A stretch of DNA of 64,000 bases from Riemerella columbipharyngis (GTDB taxonomy: Bacteria; Bacteroidota; Bacteroidia; Flavobacteriales; Weeksellaceae). Below, piece after piece: positions 53,001 through 61,575 of the stretch. The notes under the pieces were generated by a model. That model did no database searches, was not told the DNA's origin, and saw only the letters and a list, made by a program, of their open reading frames with translations. The translations under genes and the position numbers were made by a program. Numbering within the stretch: position 1 is the first letter of the stretch; each line of letters starts with the position of its first letter. The stretch covers positions 156,105 through 220,104 of the forward strand of contig NZ_FNAS01000002.1 in the NCBI RefSeq assembly GCF_900101995.1. Direction: 5' to 3'.

Positions 53001-54549
53001 TACTAACTCTGTAGGGCTTAGTGATTTTTCTGAAAAGCAAGACTATATCGTTATCAAAAATACAAATACAAAAGCTAATTTTAAATTATCCAGTAGCTCT
53101 ATCTTTGAGGACGAAACTGTAACATTCACTAATACATCCACAGGCAACCCTGCTCCTGACGAGTTTAAATGGACTATTACGCCTTCGGAAGGAGTAAGCT
53201 ATGTAGGCGATACCAAAGATTCCGATGCCAGCCCTACAGTAAAATTCAGTAAATCCGGAATTTATACCGTTTCTTTAATGGCAAAATCTCCATATAACTC
53301 CGATACTAAAGTAGTGGAGAATGCTATAACTGTCAACAGTCTACACGCTCCTGTAAGAAACCTTGCCTATACACGCGAGGATAAAGATGTAAAACTTACA
53401 TGGGACAGACCTATAATGCTTCCTGTATTTGAGGAAGGATTCGAAGGAGAAGAAGAAGTAATGCCGGCAGACTATACCATATTGAATGAAAACGAAGATG
53501 AAAAAACATGGCAAGTAGGTAAAGCTGCAAATTCAGGAATTTACGGTGCCGTATCATTTTCTTGGTATCTTAAACCTCTTACTCCGGATGATTGGTTGAT
53601 CACTCCTAAAATTAGTGGTGGTGCAGAAAATGTGAAGTTTTTCCTTCAGAATCCTTATGCCGAGAGATACGATGTTTATTTAGTAGAAGCACCAGCATCT
53701 GGTGCACTGCCATCACTTGACGAACTAAAACAAGGCCATATATTGTTGACTGATGAAGCAGCTACGATAAATAAAAGTTTTGTAGAAAAATCGTTTGACA
53801 TCAAGGAACTTGGCAAAAAAGATTTCTTCTTGGCGTTCCATCATAGAACTAAGAAAACTGATAACAGTTTCTATTTAGCAATAGACGACATATCCATAGG
53901 ATATGATAATTCTACAAACTCTGACGGAAGCAATACAAGAGTAAGAAAAGTTTCTTTGGCACCAATAAGCAAACCTTCTTTGGACTACAAAGCTATGATA
54001 AAAGAAGGTAAAGAAATTATTTCGATGAAAGAGTTGGAACAATCCAAATCTGTAGAAGCTATCAATCTTTCTACTAAAAAAGAATTTGGAGCTACCAACC
54101 TACCGAAACTGTTGGGCTATCAAGTTGAACGAAATGGTGAGTCCGTTGAATACAATACTGATTACAACAAAAAGTATTATGACGACACATTGTCTCAAAA
54201 CGGAACATACACTTATGATGTTTATGCTTTGTACTCTGACGGAAAAACTTCGGAAAAAAGAACCGTAATCATAGATATTCAGAACCTATCTACTTCTGAA
54301 ACTTCTGCAAATGATAGACTTAAAGTTTATCCTAATCCGTCTGATGGCAGATTTACCGTAGAAGGAGTATCTGATGTAACGGGAATGAAAGCCGCAGTTT
54401 ATGATATGAGTGGTAAACAAATCTTATCAAACGACTTCAAAGGCAATAAATTTAACCTAAATCTATTGCAATACCCTAAAGGTGTTTACATCTTGAATGT
54501 TGTGGATAATAATGGTAAGAGACAAAATGTAAAACTTATCATTAAATAA
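50092..54549 (+). CDS. Secreted S8 subtilisin-like protease with T9SS sorting domain
   Basis: 1485 aa. N-terminal signal (about 1-34, ending APSFLYSQ). Prodomain to about 100. Subtilase triad: Asp139 in YEWDGGGV, His166 in DHATHVAG, Ser390 in GTSMASPN. After the catalytic domain (to about 450) come a beta-sandwich region, a carbohydrate-binding or adhesin-like domain (about 740-900), two PKD-like domains (about 900-990 and 995-1085), a second cleaved-adhesin-type domain (about 1110-1290), and the T9SS type A sorting domain (LKVYPNPSDGRFTVEG to end). It would be secreted across the outer membrane by the type IX system and degrade proteins outside. Single gene. Confidence 0.92.
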   Translation: MKKSILGNLDFSLNAKTLIPIAAGFLFAPSFLYSQNSVQIKEIQKRSNLKELGKLSQNFKRNTLTIKQLKTKAKQLNVPFSGKSNGKYFQLQGFTKKGYPLYYITHNEGAAIGTGVNKLRPGAGYFNLEGTGMTVYEWDGGGVLTSHQEFQNRVTQIDQPNELSDHATHVAGTMVAAGVDPLAKGMAPKARLNAYDWNSDEDEMTEAAINGALLSNHSYGYNGGFVYNQDARAWLWMGDDEDTEFKGWGQYSEFDKNWDLIALNAPFYLPVKAAGNPRGDGPEPGGVHYVYDPATRKWKQSTKVRQKNGGDDGFDSVLFGATGKNILVVGAAHKIDKGYQKPSDVTMASFSGFGPTDDGRIKPDISGIGVGLHSSISSGDDKYGVLSGTSMASPNITGSLLLLQEHYKNVNGSFMKAATLKALAIATANEAGENPGPDYASGWGLLNAYEGAKAITLNGKYSLIQEKSLQNHQSNEIEVTASGNEPLKVTIVWADPVPEQLSDEDKLNDRTPMLVNDLDIRVVKVGGDGTEFMPWKLDPEHPANAATKGDNVVDNVEQVVIDNPEAGAKYKIIISHKGDLKKNTVALNDQGENVTKLVGTSSQDYSIVINGINEGVKKDLALTAVTVNADRANYTQETPIIFAMDNVGTESVSGAKLFYELIEKGDSGNKTVASGLKDIPAIARGANTEVVVNLDLSKSFVDYTIKGKIVYSEDQIDINNDAQQTAYGILADLTPDDSKHYFGYEDNMEKNGWTSEDIDKDGRTWIEYSSARLAHSGSSFAVNFPNNKSTDDWIFSNPLKLKKDVLYRVVFYGSKFQALDEAISVAIGNEPKSAAMTKVLASDVKASNNGEYNRYSYEFKVDSDQVAYIGFHHKSADGENSYAYALDDVTFEHAEGKPSVEFKADKLKANSFETISFSNSTIIASTQEPATYKWTFTPSTVTYQDGTTDASKEPKVVFNEQGTYSVKLTATNSVGLSDFSEKQDYIVIKNTNTKANFKLSSSSIFEDETVTFTNTSTGNPAPDEFKWTITPSEGVSYVGDTKDSDASPTVKFSKSGIYTVSLMAKSPYNSDTKVVENAITVNSLHAPVRNLAYTREDKDVKLTWDRPIMLPVFEEGFEGEEEVMPADYTILNENEDEKTWQVGKAANSGIYGAVSFSWYLKPLTPDDWLITPKISGGAENVKFFLQNPYAERYDVYLVEAPASGALPSLDELKQGHILLTDEAATINKSFVEKSFDIKELGKKDFFLAFHHRTKKTDNSFYLAIDDISIGYDNSTNSDGSNTRVRKVSLAPISKPSLDYKAMIKEGKEIISMKELEQSKSVEAINLSTKKEFGATNLPKLLGYQVERNGESVEYNTDYNKKYYDDTLSQNGTYTYDVYALYSDGKTSEKRTVIIDIQNLSTSETSANDRLKVYPNPSDGRFTVEGVSDVTGMKAAVYDMSGKQILSNDFKGNKFNLNLLQYPKGVYILNVVDNNGKRQNVKLIIK

Positions 54550-54572
54550 TCTGGAGTAATATCTCCGAATGC

Positions 54573-54604
54573 AAATCAGTCTAGAAATTTCTAGGCTGAT
54601 TTTG
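54573..54604. terminator. Bidirectional hairpin between subtilase and prfC genes
   Basis: AAATCAGTCTAGAAA (54573-54587) pairs with TTTCTAGGCTGATTT (54588-54602), a nearly perfect dyad with one G-U pair, ending in T on the plus strand. Confidence 0.7.
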
Positions 54605-54644
54605 TTATATGGCAACTAACTTTAAATTTCTTAATGTAAAAAAA

Positions 54645-56243
54645 TTACCCTTTGCTATTTCTAAATTCACTAATGAAATGTAGCTTGATATTGGGAAACT
54701 TCTCTTGTGTCATCGTAATGGTAAATGAAGAATCTGCTAAAAACACCAATTGATTGTGCTTATCCCTCGCTAGAAATCGCTGTTTCAACTTAGCAAACTC
54801 TCTAAACTCTTCTGATTCTTCATCGGCTTCCACCCAGCACGCCTTATGGATATTGATGGGCTCATACGAACATTTTGCCCCATACTCGTGCTCCAAACGG
54901 TATTGGATGACCTCATATTGTAAAGCTCCCACCGTACCGATGATTTTACGCCCATTCATTTCCAAGGTAAAGAGCTGTGCTACTCCTTCGTCCATCAATT
55001 GATCTATTCCTTTTGCCAGCTGTTTAGCTTTCAGAGGGTCCGTATTATTGATATACCTAAAATGTTCGGGAGAAAAACTTGGAATTCCTTTGAAATTTAG
55101 CCTCTCACCACAAGTCAAGGTATCTCCTATTCTAAAATTCCCCGTATCGTGCAGTCCTACAATATCTCCGGGGAAACTTTCGTCCACCACTTCTTTTTTA
55201 TCTGCAAAAAACGCATTGGGCGAAGAGAATTTCATTTTCTTATTTTCTCTTACAAGCAGATAGTTTTCATTTCGTTTAAAAGTTCCAGAAACTATTTTCA
55301 CAAAAGCCAAGCGGTCTCTATGCTTAGGATCCATATTTGCGTGGATTTTAAATACAAAGCCCGTAAAGTCTTTTTCTTCCGGCTTTACTATCCTTACATC
55401 AGATTCTTTGGGCTGAGGCATTGGTGCAATGTCTATAAACGCATCCAGCAACTCTCGAACACCGAAATTATTAAGTGCCGAGCCAAAAAACACGGGTTGC
55501 TGTTCTCCCTTCATATAGAGATTTTTATCAAACTCTGGATAGACCGTTTCTATAAGATCCAATTCTTCCCTCAGTGTGATTGCGGCTTTAGTGCCAATGA
55601 CATCATCTATAGAAGAATCGTTAATGTCATTAAAGGTAATAGACTCCCCTACTTTTTGTTTTTTTTCTTCAAGGAAAAGCTGAATGTTTTTCTCCCAGAT
55701 ATTATAAATTCCCTGAAAATCTACTCCCATACCTATCGGCAGCGAGAGAGGGACTACATTTAGCCCGAGTTTCTGTTCCACCTCGTCCAAGAGGTCAAAA
55801 GCATCTTTCCCTTCTCTATCCAGCTTGTTGATAAACACCAGCATTGGGATATTTCTCATTCGGCACACCTGCACCAGTTTTTCCGTTTGTTCCTCCACCC
55901 CTTTCGCCACATCTATCACCACAATCACAGAATCCACTGCGGTGAGCGTACGAAAAGTATCCTCTGCAAAATCTTTGTGTCCCGGGGTATCCAGAATATT
56001 AATTTTATGACCTCTGTACTCAAAGGCAAGAACCGAAGTCGCCACAGAAATCCCTCTCTGCCGCTCTATCTCCATAAAATCCGAAGTAGCCCCTTTTTTT
56101 ATTTTATTGGATTTCACAGCACCTGCCTCCTGTATTGCTCCACCGAAGAGCAAAAGTTTTTCTGTAAGCGTCGTTTTTCCGGCATCCGGATGCGAGATAA
56201 TACCAAAAGTTTTCCGTTTAGCGATTTCTTGTTCTAAAGTCAT
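54645..56243 (-). CDS. prfC: Peptide chain release factor 3
   Basis: 532-aa translational GTPase that removes RF1 or RF2 from the ribosome after termination. G1 ISHPDAGKTTLTEKLL (about 16-31), G2 KKGATSDFMEIERQRGIS, G3 ILDTPGHKDFAEDTFRTL and G4 VFINKLDREG. The KSNKIKKGATSD and MEIERQRGISV strings separate it from EF-G. Domain 2 and the C-terminal RF3 domain follow (LFTLEMNGRKIIGTVGALQ, FEVIQYRLEHEYGAKC-type segment). Start MTLEQEIAKRKTFGIISHPD is typical. No clear -7 box was seen. Confidence 0.95.
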   Translation of the reverse strand: MTLEQEIAKRKTFGIISHPDAGKTTLTEKLLLFGGAIQEAGAVKSNKIKKGATSDFMEIERQRGISVATSVLAFEYRGHKINILDTPGHKDFAEDTFRTLTAVDSVIVVIDVAKGVEEQTEKLVQVCRMRNIPMLVFINKLDREGKDAFDLLDEVEQKLGLNVVPLSLPIGMGVDFQGIYNIWEKNIQLFLEEKKQKVGESITFNDINDSSIDDVIGTKAAITLREELDLIETVYPEFDKNLYMKGEQQPVFFGSALNNFGVRELLDAFIDIAPMPQPKESDVRIVKPEEKDFTGFVFKIHANMDPKHRDRLAFVKIVSGTFKRNENYLLVRENKKMKFSSPNAFFADKKEVVDESFPGDIVGLHDTGNFRIGDTLTCGERLNFKGIPSFSPEHFRYINNTDPLKAKQLAKGIDQLMDEGVAQLFTLEMNGRKIIGTVGALQYEVIQYRLEHEYGAKCSYEPINIHKACWVEADEESEEFREFAKLKQRFLARDKHNQLVFLADSSFTITMTQEKFPNIKLHFISEFRNSKG

Positions 56244-56549
56244 TCTTTCATTTGATTTAAGCAGTGCAAAAATCGGAATTATATTTTGGATTTAAAAATA
56301 ATTGTTCCCAAGAGAGCCGAAAGATTATTTTTACAATTCTAATTTTTCTGTATGCAATTTCTATTTACCTTAATTATTTCCACAAAAAACAAAAGATTTT
56401 TGGAAGTATTCTTCAATGGCATCTGTAATTTTACAGTATCTGATAAACGGGCAGAAATACAACTTACTCTTTGATAATCACACAAATACATTACATATAC
56501 AGTCGTTAAGAAACTCTTGTTTTTCGTTTTTCTACTTTTTACTCCGATT
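56244..56549. other. Region upstream of prfC, nothing recognised
   Basis: Between prfC and the terminator of the lipoprotein gene. No credible ORF or promoter consensus apart from weak TTTG strings. Confidence 0.35.
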
Positions 56550-56585
56550 AAAAAAAACACCCGCCATTGATCTCACAAGACGGGT
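56550..56585 (-). terminator. Rho-independent terminator of the lipoprotein gene
   Basis: Minus-strand arms ACCCGTC (56585-56579) and GGCGGGT (56565-56559) with one G-U pair, followed by GTTTTTTTT. It lies about 60 nt past the lipoprotein stop. Confidence 0.7.
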
Positions 56586-56643
56586 ACTTTTATTTCCGAA
56601 TAAGATATTCATTTATAAATAACTGAATATCAATTGTTAAAAT

Positions 56644-57261
56644 TTAGAAACCATATTCTTTAAGTGCATCAAGGTTGTCAAATAAGACAGTATCTCCTTT
56701 ATCCGGAGCATTCACTTCTACTGCTACCATAGAGGGGTTAGACGGATATTTATCATTAGCATAAGATAATTTTTTCCATTTCCCCGAAACGCTTACCACT
56801 AATGATTTCCAATTGTTATTTGCCGTATTTTCTATATATATTGGGAGTTTCATTGGAGTAAATTTAGTAATAAGTTCGCCCTCCGGACTAAATAACAATA
56901 CCGTACCGCCGCCTGAACCTCTGAAGTAATCGGAATTGAAATATACAAAAGTTTCGTTTTTGCCATCACCGTTTAAGTCTGTTTGAGCCATTTTGAACTT
57001 GCGGTCGCTGTCTTGTATTACCCTCAAATCAGCCTCTGTAAGAAGTGTGTTTTTGATATAGCCTTTTATTTTGTCTATTATGGCAGATTCGTTCGTACTT
57101 TCGGCAGCTGCTGTTTCTTCGGGTTTAGTGGCAGAATCAGAGGCTGCAGCATTACTTACAGGAACAGAATCCGATAGTGTGGTAGTGGTTTCTTTTTTGG
57201 AACAAGAGCTTAATCCTATCAACAGTAAAAGACCTAATGCAGAAGTTTTCAAAGTTTTCAT
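56644..57261 (-). CDS. Lipoprotein with VCBS/FG-GAP-like fragment, unknown function
   Basis: 205 aa. Signal MKTLKTSALGLLLLIGLSSC, lipobox LSSC (Cys20), followed by a Ser/Thr/Ala/Glu linker (about 25-60). The mature domain includes KMAQTDLNGDGKNETFVYFN, a D-x-N-x-D-G calcium-loop pattern like FG-GAP/VCBS repeats, then GTVLLFSPEGELITKFTPM and NNNWKSLVVSVSGKWKKL. Such proteins bind calcium or sugars in known cases, but here function is unknown. Own terminator downstream. Divergent from ffh. Confidence 0.7.
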   Translation of the reverse strand: MKTLKTSALGLLLLIGLSSCSKKETTTTLSDSVPVSNAAASDSATKPEETAAAESTNESAIIDKIKGYIKNTLLTEADLRVIQDSDRKFKMAQTDLNGDGKNETFVYFNSDYFRGSGGGTVLLFSPEGELITKFTPMKLPIYIENTANNNWKSLVVSVSGKWKKLSYANDKYPSNPSMVAVEVNAPDKGDTVLFDNLDALKEYGF

Positions 57262-57378
57262 AATGTTAAAAATTTATGTCAAATTTATCGTTGGAAACTT
57301 TTACAATTTTTATGCCGAACTCTTAGCAAGGAGGAATATTTAGTAAAATCTCTTTTTGTCTCTTGACTCTAAAATTAC

Positions 57379-57386
57379 TACATTTG
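57379..57386 (+). promoter_or_regulatory. -7 box for ffh
   Basis: TACATTTG, 20 nt before the ATG at 57407. Confidence 0.55.
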
Positions 57387-57406
57387 CATTTCTAAAAACA
57401 AAGATT

Positions 57407-58774
57407 ATGTTCAATAGTTTACAGGATAAATTAGATAAAGCCTTACACAATCTTTCGGGAAGAGGGAAGATTACAGAGATCAATGTAGCAGAAACGGTAA
57501 AAGAAATACGCCGTGCCTTGGTAGATGCCGATGTAAACTACAAAATAGCAAAAGACCTTACGAAAAGAGTTCAAGAGAAAGCCATCGGACAAAATGTGCT
57601 TACAAGCATTACGCCGGGACAGCTGATGACCAAAATAGTCCACGACGAACTGGTACAGCTGATGGGAGGTACCCAAGAGGGAATAAACCTATCTGGGAAG
57701 CCTACAATAATCCTAATCGCCGGACTGCAAGGTTCCGGTAAGACTACTTTTTCCGGTAAACTTGCCAACTATCTCAAAAAGAAAAGAGGTAAAAATCCGC
57801 TTTTGGTAGCGTGTGATGTGTATCGTCCTGCGGCTATTGACCAGCTGAAAGTATTGGGAGAACAAACAAATATCCCTGTATATACCGACTTGGAGAACAA
57901 AAACCCATCGATAATCGCAGAACAGGCAGTCCAGTTTGCAAAGGAAAACAAGCACGATGTCGTGATAGTGGATACCGCAGGGCGTCTTGCCGTTGATGAA
58001 CAAATGATGAACGAGATTAAGTCTGTCCATTACTTCATCAAACCTACGGAAACCCTTTTTGTAGTAGATTCTATGACGGGGCAAGATGCTGTGAATACAG
58101 CGAAGACCTTTAACGAAGCTTTGGATTTTGATGGGGTGGTGCTTACCAAATTAGACGGTGATACTCGTGGTGGTGCGGCTCTTACCATTAGGTCTGTGGT
58201 GAATAAGCCTATTAAGTTTATCTCTACTGGTGAGAAAATGGAGGCTCTTGATCTATTCTATCCTGAAAGAATGGCAGACCGTATCCTTGGAATGGGAGAT
58301 GTAGTTTCCTTAGTAGAAAGGGCTCAAGAACAGTTTGATGAAGAAGAAGCCAAAAAACTCCAAAAGAAAATTGCTAAGAATGAATTTGGGTTTGATGACT
58401 TTCTGAAACAGATTCATCAAATAAAAAAAATGGGGAATATGAAAGACCTCCTCGGTATGATTCCGGGAGTAGGGAAAGCCATAAAAGATGTGGATATAGA
58501 CAATGATGCCTTCAAACACATAGAAGCAATTATCCAGTCTATGACCCCTGCCGAAAGAAGAAAACCAAGCATAATAGATGTAAGCCGCAAAAAACGAATA
58601 GCCAAAGGAAGCGGAAGAAAATTGGAAGAAGTGAACCAGCTCATGAAGCAGTTTGAGCAAATCGGCAAAACCATGAAAATGCTGCAAGGCCCGCAAGGCA
58701 AACAGCTGATGGCGATGATGGGCAAAATGGGAGGCGGTATGCCCGGCGGAATGGGAAACCTCTTTGGCAAATAA
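57407..58774 (+). CDS. ffh: Signal recognition particle protein Ffh
   Basis: 455 aa from ATG 57407. N domain FNSLQDKLDKALHNLSGRGK, G domain with G1 AGLQGSGKTTFSGKL, RGD/VACDVYRPAAIDQL, DTAGR (VIVDTAGRLAVDEQ) and TKLDGDTRGGAAL. The methionine-rich M domain at the C-terminus ends GGGMPGGMGNLFGK and carries the RNA-binding motif GSGRKLEEVNQLMKQFEQ. It delivers signal-anchored proteins to FtsY at the membrane. A longer frame starting 51 nt earlier would overlap the -7 box and is rejected. Confidence 0.96.
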   Translation: MFNSLQDKLDKALHNLSGRGKITEINVAETVKEIRRALVDADVNYKIAKDLTKRVQEKAIGQNVLTSITPGQLMTKIVHDELVQLMGGTQEGINLSGKPTIILIAGLQGSGKTTFSGKLANYLKKKRGKNPLLVACDVYRPAAIDQLKVLGEQTNIPVYTDLENKNPSIIAEQAVQFAKENKHDVVIVDTAGRLAVDEQMMNEIKSVHYFIKPTETLFVVDSMTGQDAVNTAKTFNEALDFDGVVLTKLDGDTRGGAALTIRSVVNKPIKFISTGEKMEALDLFYPERMADRILGMGDVVSLVERAQEQFDEEEAKKLQKKIAKNEFGFDDFLKQIHQIKKMGNMKDLLGMIPGVGKAIKDVDIDNDAFKHIEAIIQSMTPAERRKPSIIDVSRKKRIAKGSGRKLEEVNQLMKQFEQIGKTMKMLQGPQGKQLMAMMGKMGGGMPGGMGNLFGK

Positions 58775-58815
58775 TACAACAATAGAGACGCGGATATACC
58801 ATCAACTACGGCAGA

Positions 58816-59460
58816 GTGAAAAACTATTATTACTTTCTTGGTATACCAGAAGAGGCTGCGGTAGAGGATATAAAAAAAGCCTACCGAAAATTATCTCTTA
58901 AATATCATCCGGACAAAAATCCGGATGATGATTTTTTCAGCCACAGGTTCAGAGAACTCAAAGAAGCCTACGAAACGCTTATAGATGAAGACAGGCGAAA
59001 ACTCTATGACGAAAACCTATACTATTTCCAGAGGGAAAATAAGCCGTATTTACCGCCCAAAATTAAAAGTTTCAGCGTAAGTAAGATAAGAGCTGCAATA
59101 GGGGAAGAAGTTATCATTTATTGGAAAACCCTGAATGCGGATTTGGTTAAGATATTGCCTTTTGGTTTAGAAAAGCCTTATGGCGAGAAAAAAATCATTA
59201 TAGAAAATCCGGAAGACAGCGGAGAATTTAGGATTATACTTAATGCTACCAATACTATTTTGCAAAAGAGTGTTGCCGACTCTATTACGATAAAAATATT
59301 ATCCTATAAAGAAAGGGAAGCATCTACCCACAAACAAGATACAGAAAACACTCCACAGAAAACAGAAATACCTATACCGAATACCTTACGGAAGGCATCT
59401 ATCGCTATGGTTTTAATTATAGTACTGCTCGCCTTGGGATATTGCCTAAGCCATCTTTAA
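58816..59460 (+). CDS. DnaJ-domain protein with C-terminal membrane anchor
   Basis: 214 aa, GTG start. Residues 1-70 are a J domain: YYYFLGIPEEAAVEDIKKAY, HPDKN motif (YHPDKNPDDD) and REAYE-like ELKEAYETLIDED. The middle (about 80-160) is a beta-rich domain reminiscent of the DUF/IFT substrate-binding type (IGEEVIIYWKTLNADLV). The last about 25 residues (ASIAMVLIIVLLALGYCL) are a tail membrane helix. It is a co-chaperone that recruits a DnaK to the inner membrane; the client is unknown. 41 nt behind ffh, so possibly co-transcribed. Confidence 0.8.
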   Translation: MKNYYYFLGIPEEAAVEDIKKAYRKLSLKYHPDKNPDDDFFSHRFRELKEAYETLIDEDRRKLYDENLYYFQRENKPYLPPKIKSFSVSKIRAAIGEEVIIYWKTLNADLVKILPFGLEKPYGEKKIIIENPEDSGEFRIILNATNTILQKSVADSITIKILSYKEREASTHKQDTENTPQKTEIPIPNTLRKASIAMVLIIVLLALGYCLSHL

Positions 59461-59595
59461 CCTACCAGGGCATTTTTTGCATCTTTTGCCTTTTTTATAT
59501 TTTTTGCAACATTTCTTTTTACCGCACAGCATTTCCGTATGGGCACAGACCACAAGAAGCACAGGTACTTTGAAAGGAATAATTGTAGAATTCAT
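59446..59595 (-). CDS. Small cysteine-rich protein, unknown
   Basis: 49 codons from ATG 59595 to TAG 59446 on the strand opposite ffh/dnaJ; its 3' end overlaps the J-domain gene by 15 bp. Hydrophobic start (FKVPVLLVVCAHTEML), then a compact Cys/Lys cluster CGKKKCCKKYKKGKRCKKC. Two to three Cys pairs suggest a metal knuckle or a small redox or metal-binding peptide. A -7 box TATATTTG ends only 5 nt before the ATG, so the mRNA is predicted to be leaderless or to start at the internal ATG 59532 (28 aa). Conservation is not tested. Confidence 0.5.
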   Translation of the reverse strand: MNSTIIPFKVPVLLVVCAHTEMLCGKKKCCKKYKKGKRCKKCPGRLKMA

Positions 59596-59600
59596 ACCTG

Positions 59601-59608
59601 CAAATATA
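59601..59608 (-). promoter_or_regulatory. -7 box abutting the small Cys-rich ORF
   Basis: TATATTTG on the minus strand, directly upstream (5 nt) of ATG 59595. This is unusually close for a leadered mRNA. Confidence 0.5.
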
Positions 59609-59712
59609 CGCTAATTTGGACTAAATCCAATTATAAATAGCTGAAATTACAAATTATTTACCAGATTTAGCAGAGAGGCAGAGGATTTTTTCTAAGTCCT
59701 AATAAAACAGAT

Positions 59713-59750
59713 CAAAAAAAAGGAATAGAGACCGTGCTCTACTCCTTTTT
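59713..59750 (-). terminator. Rho-independent terminator of the FISUMP-domain gene
   Basis: Minus-strand arms AAAAAGGAGTAGAG (59750-59737) and CTCTATTCCTTTTT (59730-59717), with one G-U pair and a T run after. Confidence 0.8.
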
Positions 59751-59770
59751 GATTATTTATCGTACTTTTT

Positions 59771-61336
59771 TTACTTATCAGACACACAACGAACAGCCAT
59801 TCCTTTTGCTCTTACCCCTGATCCTGTATAACTTGCCCCATTACTATATGTAGTAAAATAATATTCGGAGGTTCTATTCTTATAAATATCACCATTGTTT
59901 GCTGCAGCTACTCCGTCTGCCGGTGTACTAGACCAATAAAAGCCTATTACCCCAGCTCCCGATGGATTACCAGACCTTTCTCCTGCATGTCCAGAAAGCT
60001 GGAGAGTCTGGTTTATACCAGCATCTCTCAATAAATCAGTCACTTCATCTTTGGTAGGTACATGAAAACTTCCTGGACATGGATTATTATTTCCATTAGC
60101 CATCCAAAGCGTTTGTTTATTACCTGATGTATCCTCATTTAAAGTCTGATTTACCCAAGAACTAACATTTACAGTGTTAGTAGTTGAATTCGTTATAAAC
60201 ACAGTAGTTCCTGCATTTGTCCAATCATTAGCAAGATTAGAACTTGTAGGCAGATTGATTCTATTAAAAGATGTAGCACTAGTCCATTTAATTTTCTGAT
60301 GCCCATCAGCTTTTCTTTGCCACTGAAACAAATGCCCGAACGCTCTAAAGTCTTTATCTGCTTGCTTAGCAGAAATAGTAGGGTTAAAGTATGGTGAAGT
60401 CATATCTGCATATTCAGCGCCTAAGTCTAAATTCAAAGCTACTTGTGATACTCCAGAATTTTGAGCATTCATAGGAATATACGCCAATTTATTTGCAGCA
60501 TCTACCACAGCAGGAATTAACCTTGCTTTTAGAGAAACAACAGGACTGCTTGCCAAACGAACACTAAAATCAGCAACCGTTATACCCTTTTTATCTGAGC
60601 CTAAACCTTTATTCAAGTCTAATTTTTTAAACTTGACAGGAGTAGCTGCTGTAAGCGTTCCTTCGACATCTCCCTCACCAGTTTGTACATTTCCTGCAGG
60701 TATGGTAAATGTTATCTGATTACCACTTCCGCTTTCTAAGTATTGACTATTTATAGTAACGGTTTGAATAAATGCCTCCCAACTACAAGGTCCATTTTGG
60801 CAGTTGTATCTCAGTGGAACGGTTTTAGTTTCTCCTGATAAAGATCCTGCTCCCAGCCCACCTTGGAAATCTATTAGTTTGTCAGCAGTTCCATCTGCAG
60901 CAGCAGTACTTGTCGAAGCAGCATCTGTTTGTGCTCTATATGGTAGATAATCGTTATCGTTTACCGATACGAAGAAAGCATCAATTCCATCTAAAGTACC
61001 TTTTGCATTCGTCAATGTCAGTTGAAATGTAGTCATAGGTGGTTCTGGTTCTGGTGCAGGCGTAGGTATAGAACTTCCTTTTGTACATACCCATTCGGTA
61101 GCATCCCAATATTCCAAACATTTAGTAGTAGTATTAAAAATAGTAGTTCCCTCCGGAATATTTTGCATCGCATCTCTTTGTTCTGTAGTCAGATTAGGGA
61201 AAATAACACCATTAACTGCTAACGCATCATGTTTCACTACATCTAATGTAGCTCTAGGAGTATCTGTGTTTATCCCTACCTGGGCATAAGCCAAGGATGA
61301 TGCAAGTAGTAAACAAGAAACAATATCTCTCTTCAT
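59771..61336 (-). CDS. Secreted/surface protein with FISUMP-type C-terminal domain
   Basis: 521 aa. Signal peptide MKRDIVSCLLLASSLAYAQ. The start of the mature part, VGINTDTPRATLDVVKHDAL, is a common flavobacterial secreted-protein opener. A proline-rich linker (PTPAPEPEPP) follows. The C-terminal about 150 residues contain GNNNPCPGSFHVPTKDEVTD and end with GVRAKGMAVRCVSDK, matching the FISUMP domain (Fibrobacter succinogenes major paralogous domain). No T9SS sorting domain is present. Role is unknown; surface adhesion or matrix binding is a guess. Own -7 box and terminator. Confidence 0.82.
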   Translation of the reverse strand: MKRDIVSCLLLASSLAYAQVGINTDTPRATLDVVKHDALAVNGVIFPNLTTEQRDAMQNIPEGTTIFNTTTKCLEYWDATEWVCTKGSSIPTPAPEPEPPMTTFQLTLTNAKGTLDGIDAFFVSVNDNDYLPYRAQTDAASTSTAAADGTADKLIDFQGGLGAGSLSGETKTVPLRYNCQNGPCSWEAFIQTVTINSQYLESGSGNQITFTIPAGNVQTGEGDVEGTLTAATPVKFKKLDLNKGLGSDKKGITVADFSVRLASSPVVSLKARLIPAVVDAANKLAYIPMNAQNSGVSQVALNLDLGAEYADMTSPYFNPTISAKQADKDFRAFGHLFQWQRKADGHQKIKWTSATSFNRINLPTSSNLANDWTNAGTTVFITNSTTNTVNVSSWVNQTLNEDTSGNKQTLWMANGNNNPCPGSFHVPTKDEVTDLLRDAGINQTLQLSGHAGERSGNPSGAGVIGFYWSSTPADGVAAANNGDIYKNRTSEYYFTTYSNGASYTGSGVRAKGMAVRCVSDK

Positions 61337-61350
61337 AATATATTTTTTTA

Positions 61351-61358
61351 CAAAGATA
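61351..61358 (-). promoter_or_regulatory. -7 box for the FISUMP-domain gene
   Basis: TATCTTTG on the minus strand, 14 nt before the ATG at 61336. Confidence 0.5.
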
Positions 61359-61575
61359 CTTAATATATTTCATTTTACATAATATATATATAAACATCTG
61401 ACATATTAATATTTTTTTTTGATATTTTTATCCTATTTATATTTTAATATCAATAAAACCAAACTCAATCTTATAAATCCTCCTCCTTGCTCAGTATTTT
61501 CTAATCAAATAATAACTCATTAATAAATAATATTCAAGATAATAATATCTCTAAAATATACCCAAAAAAGAGTTA

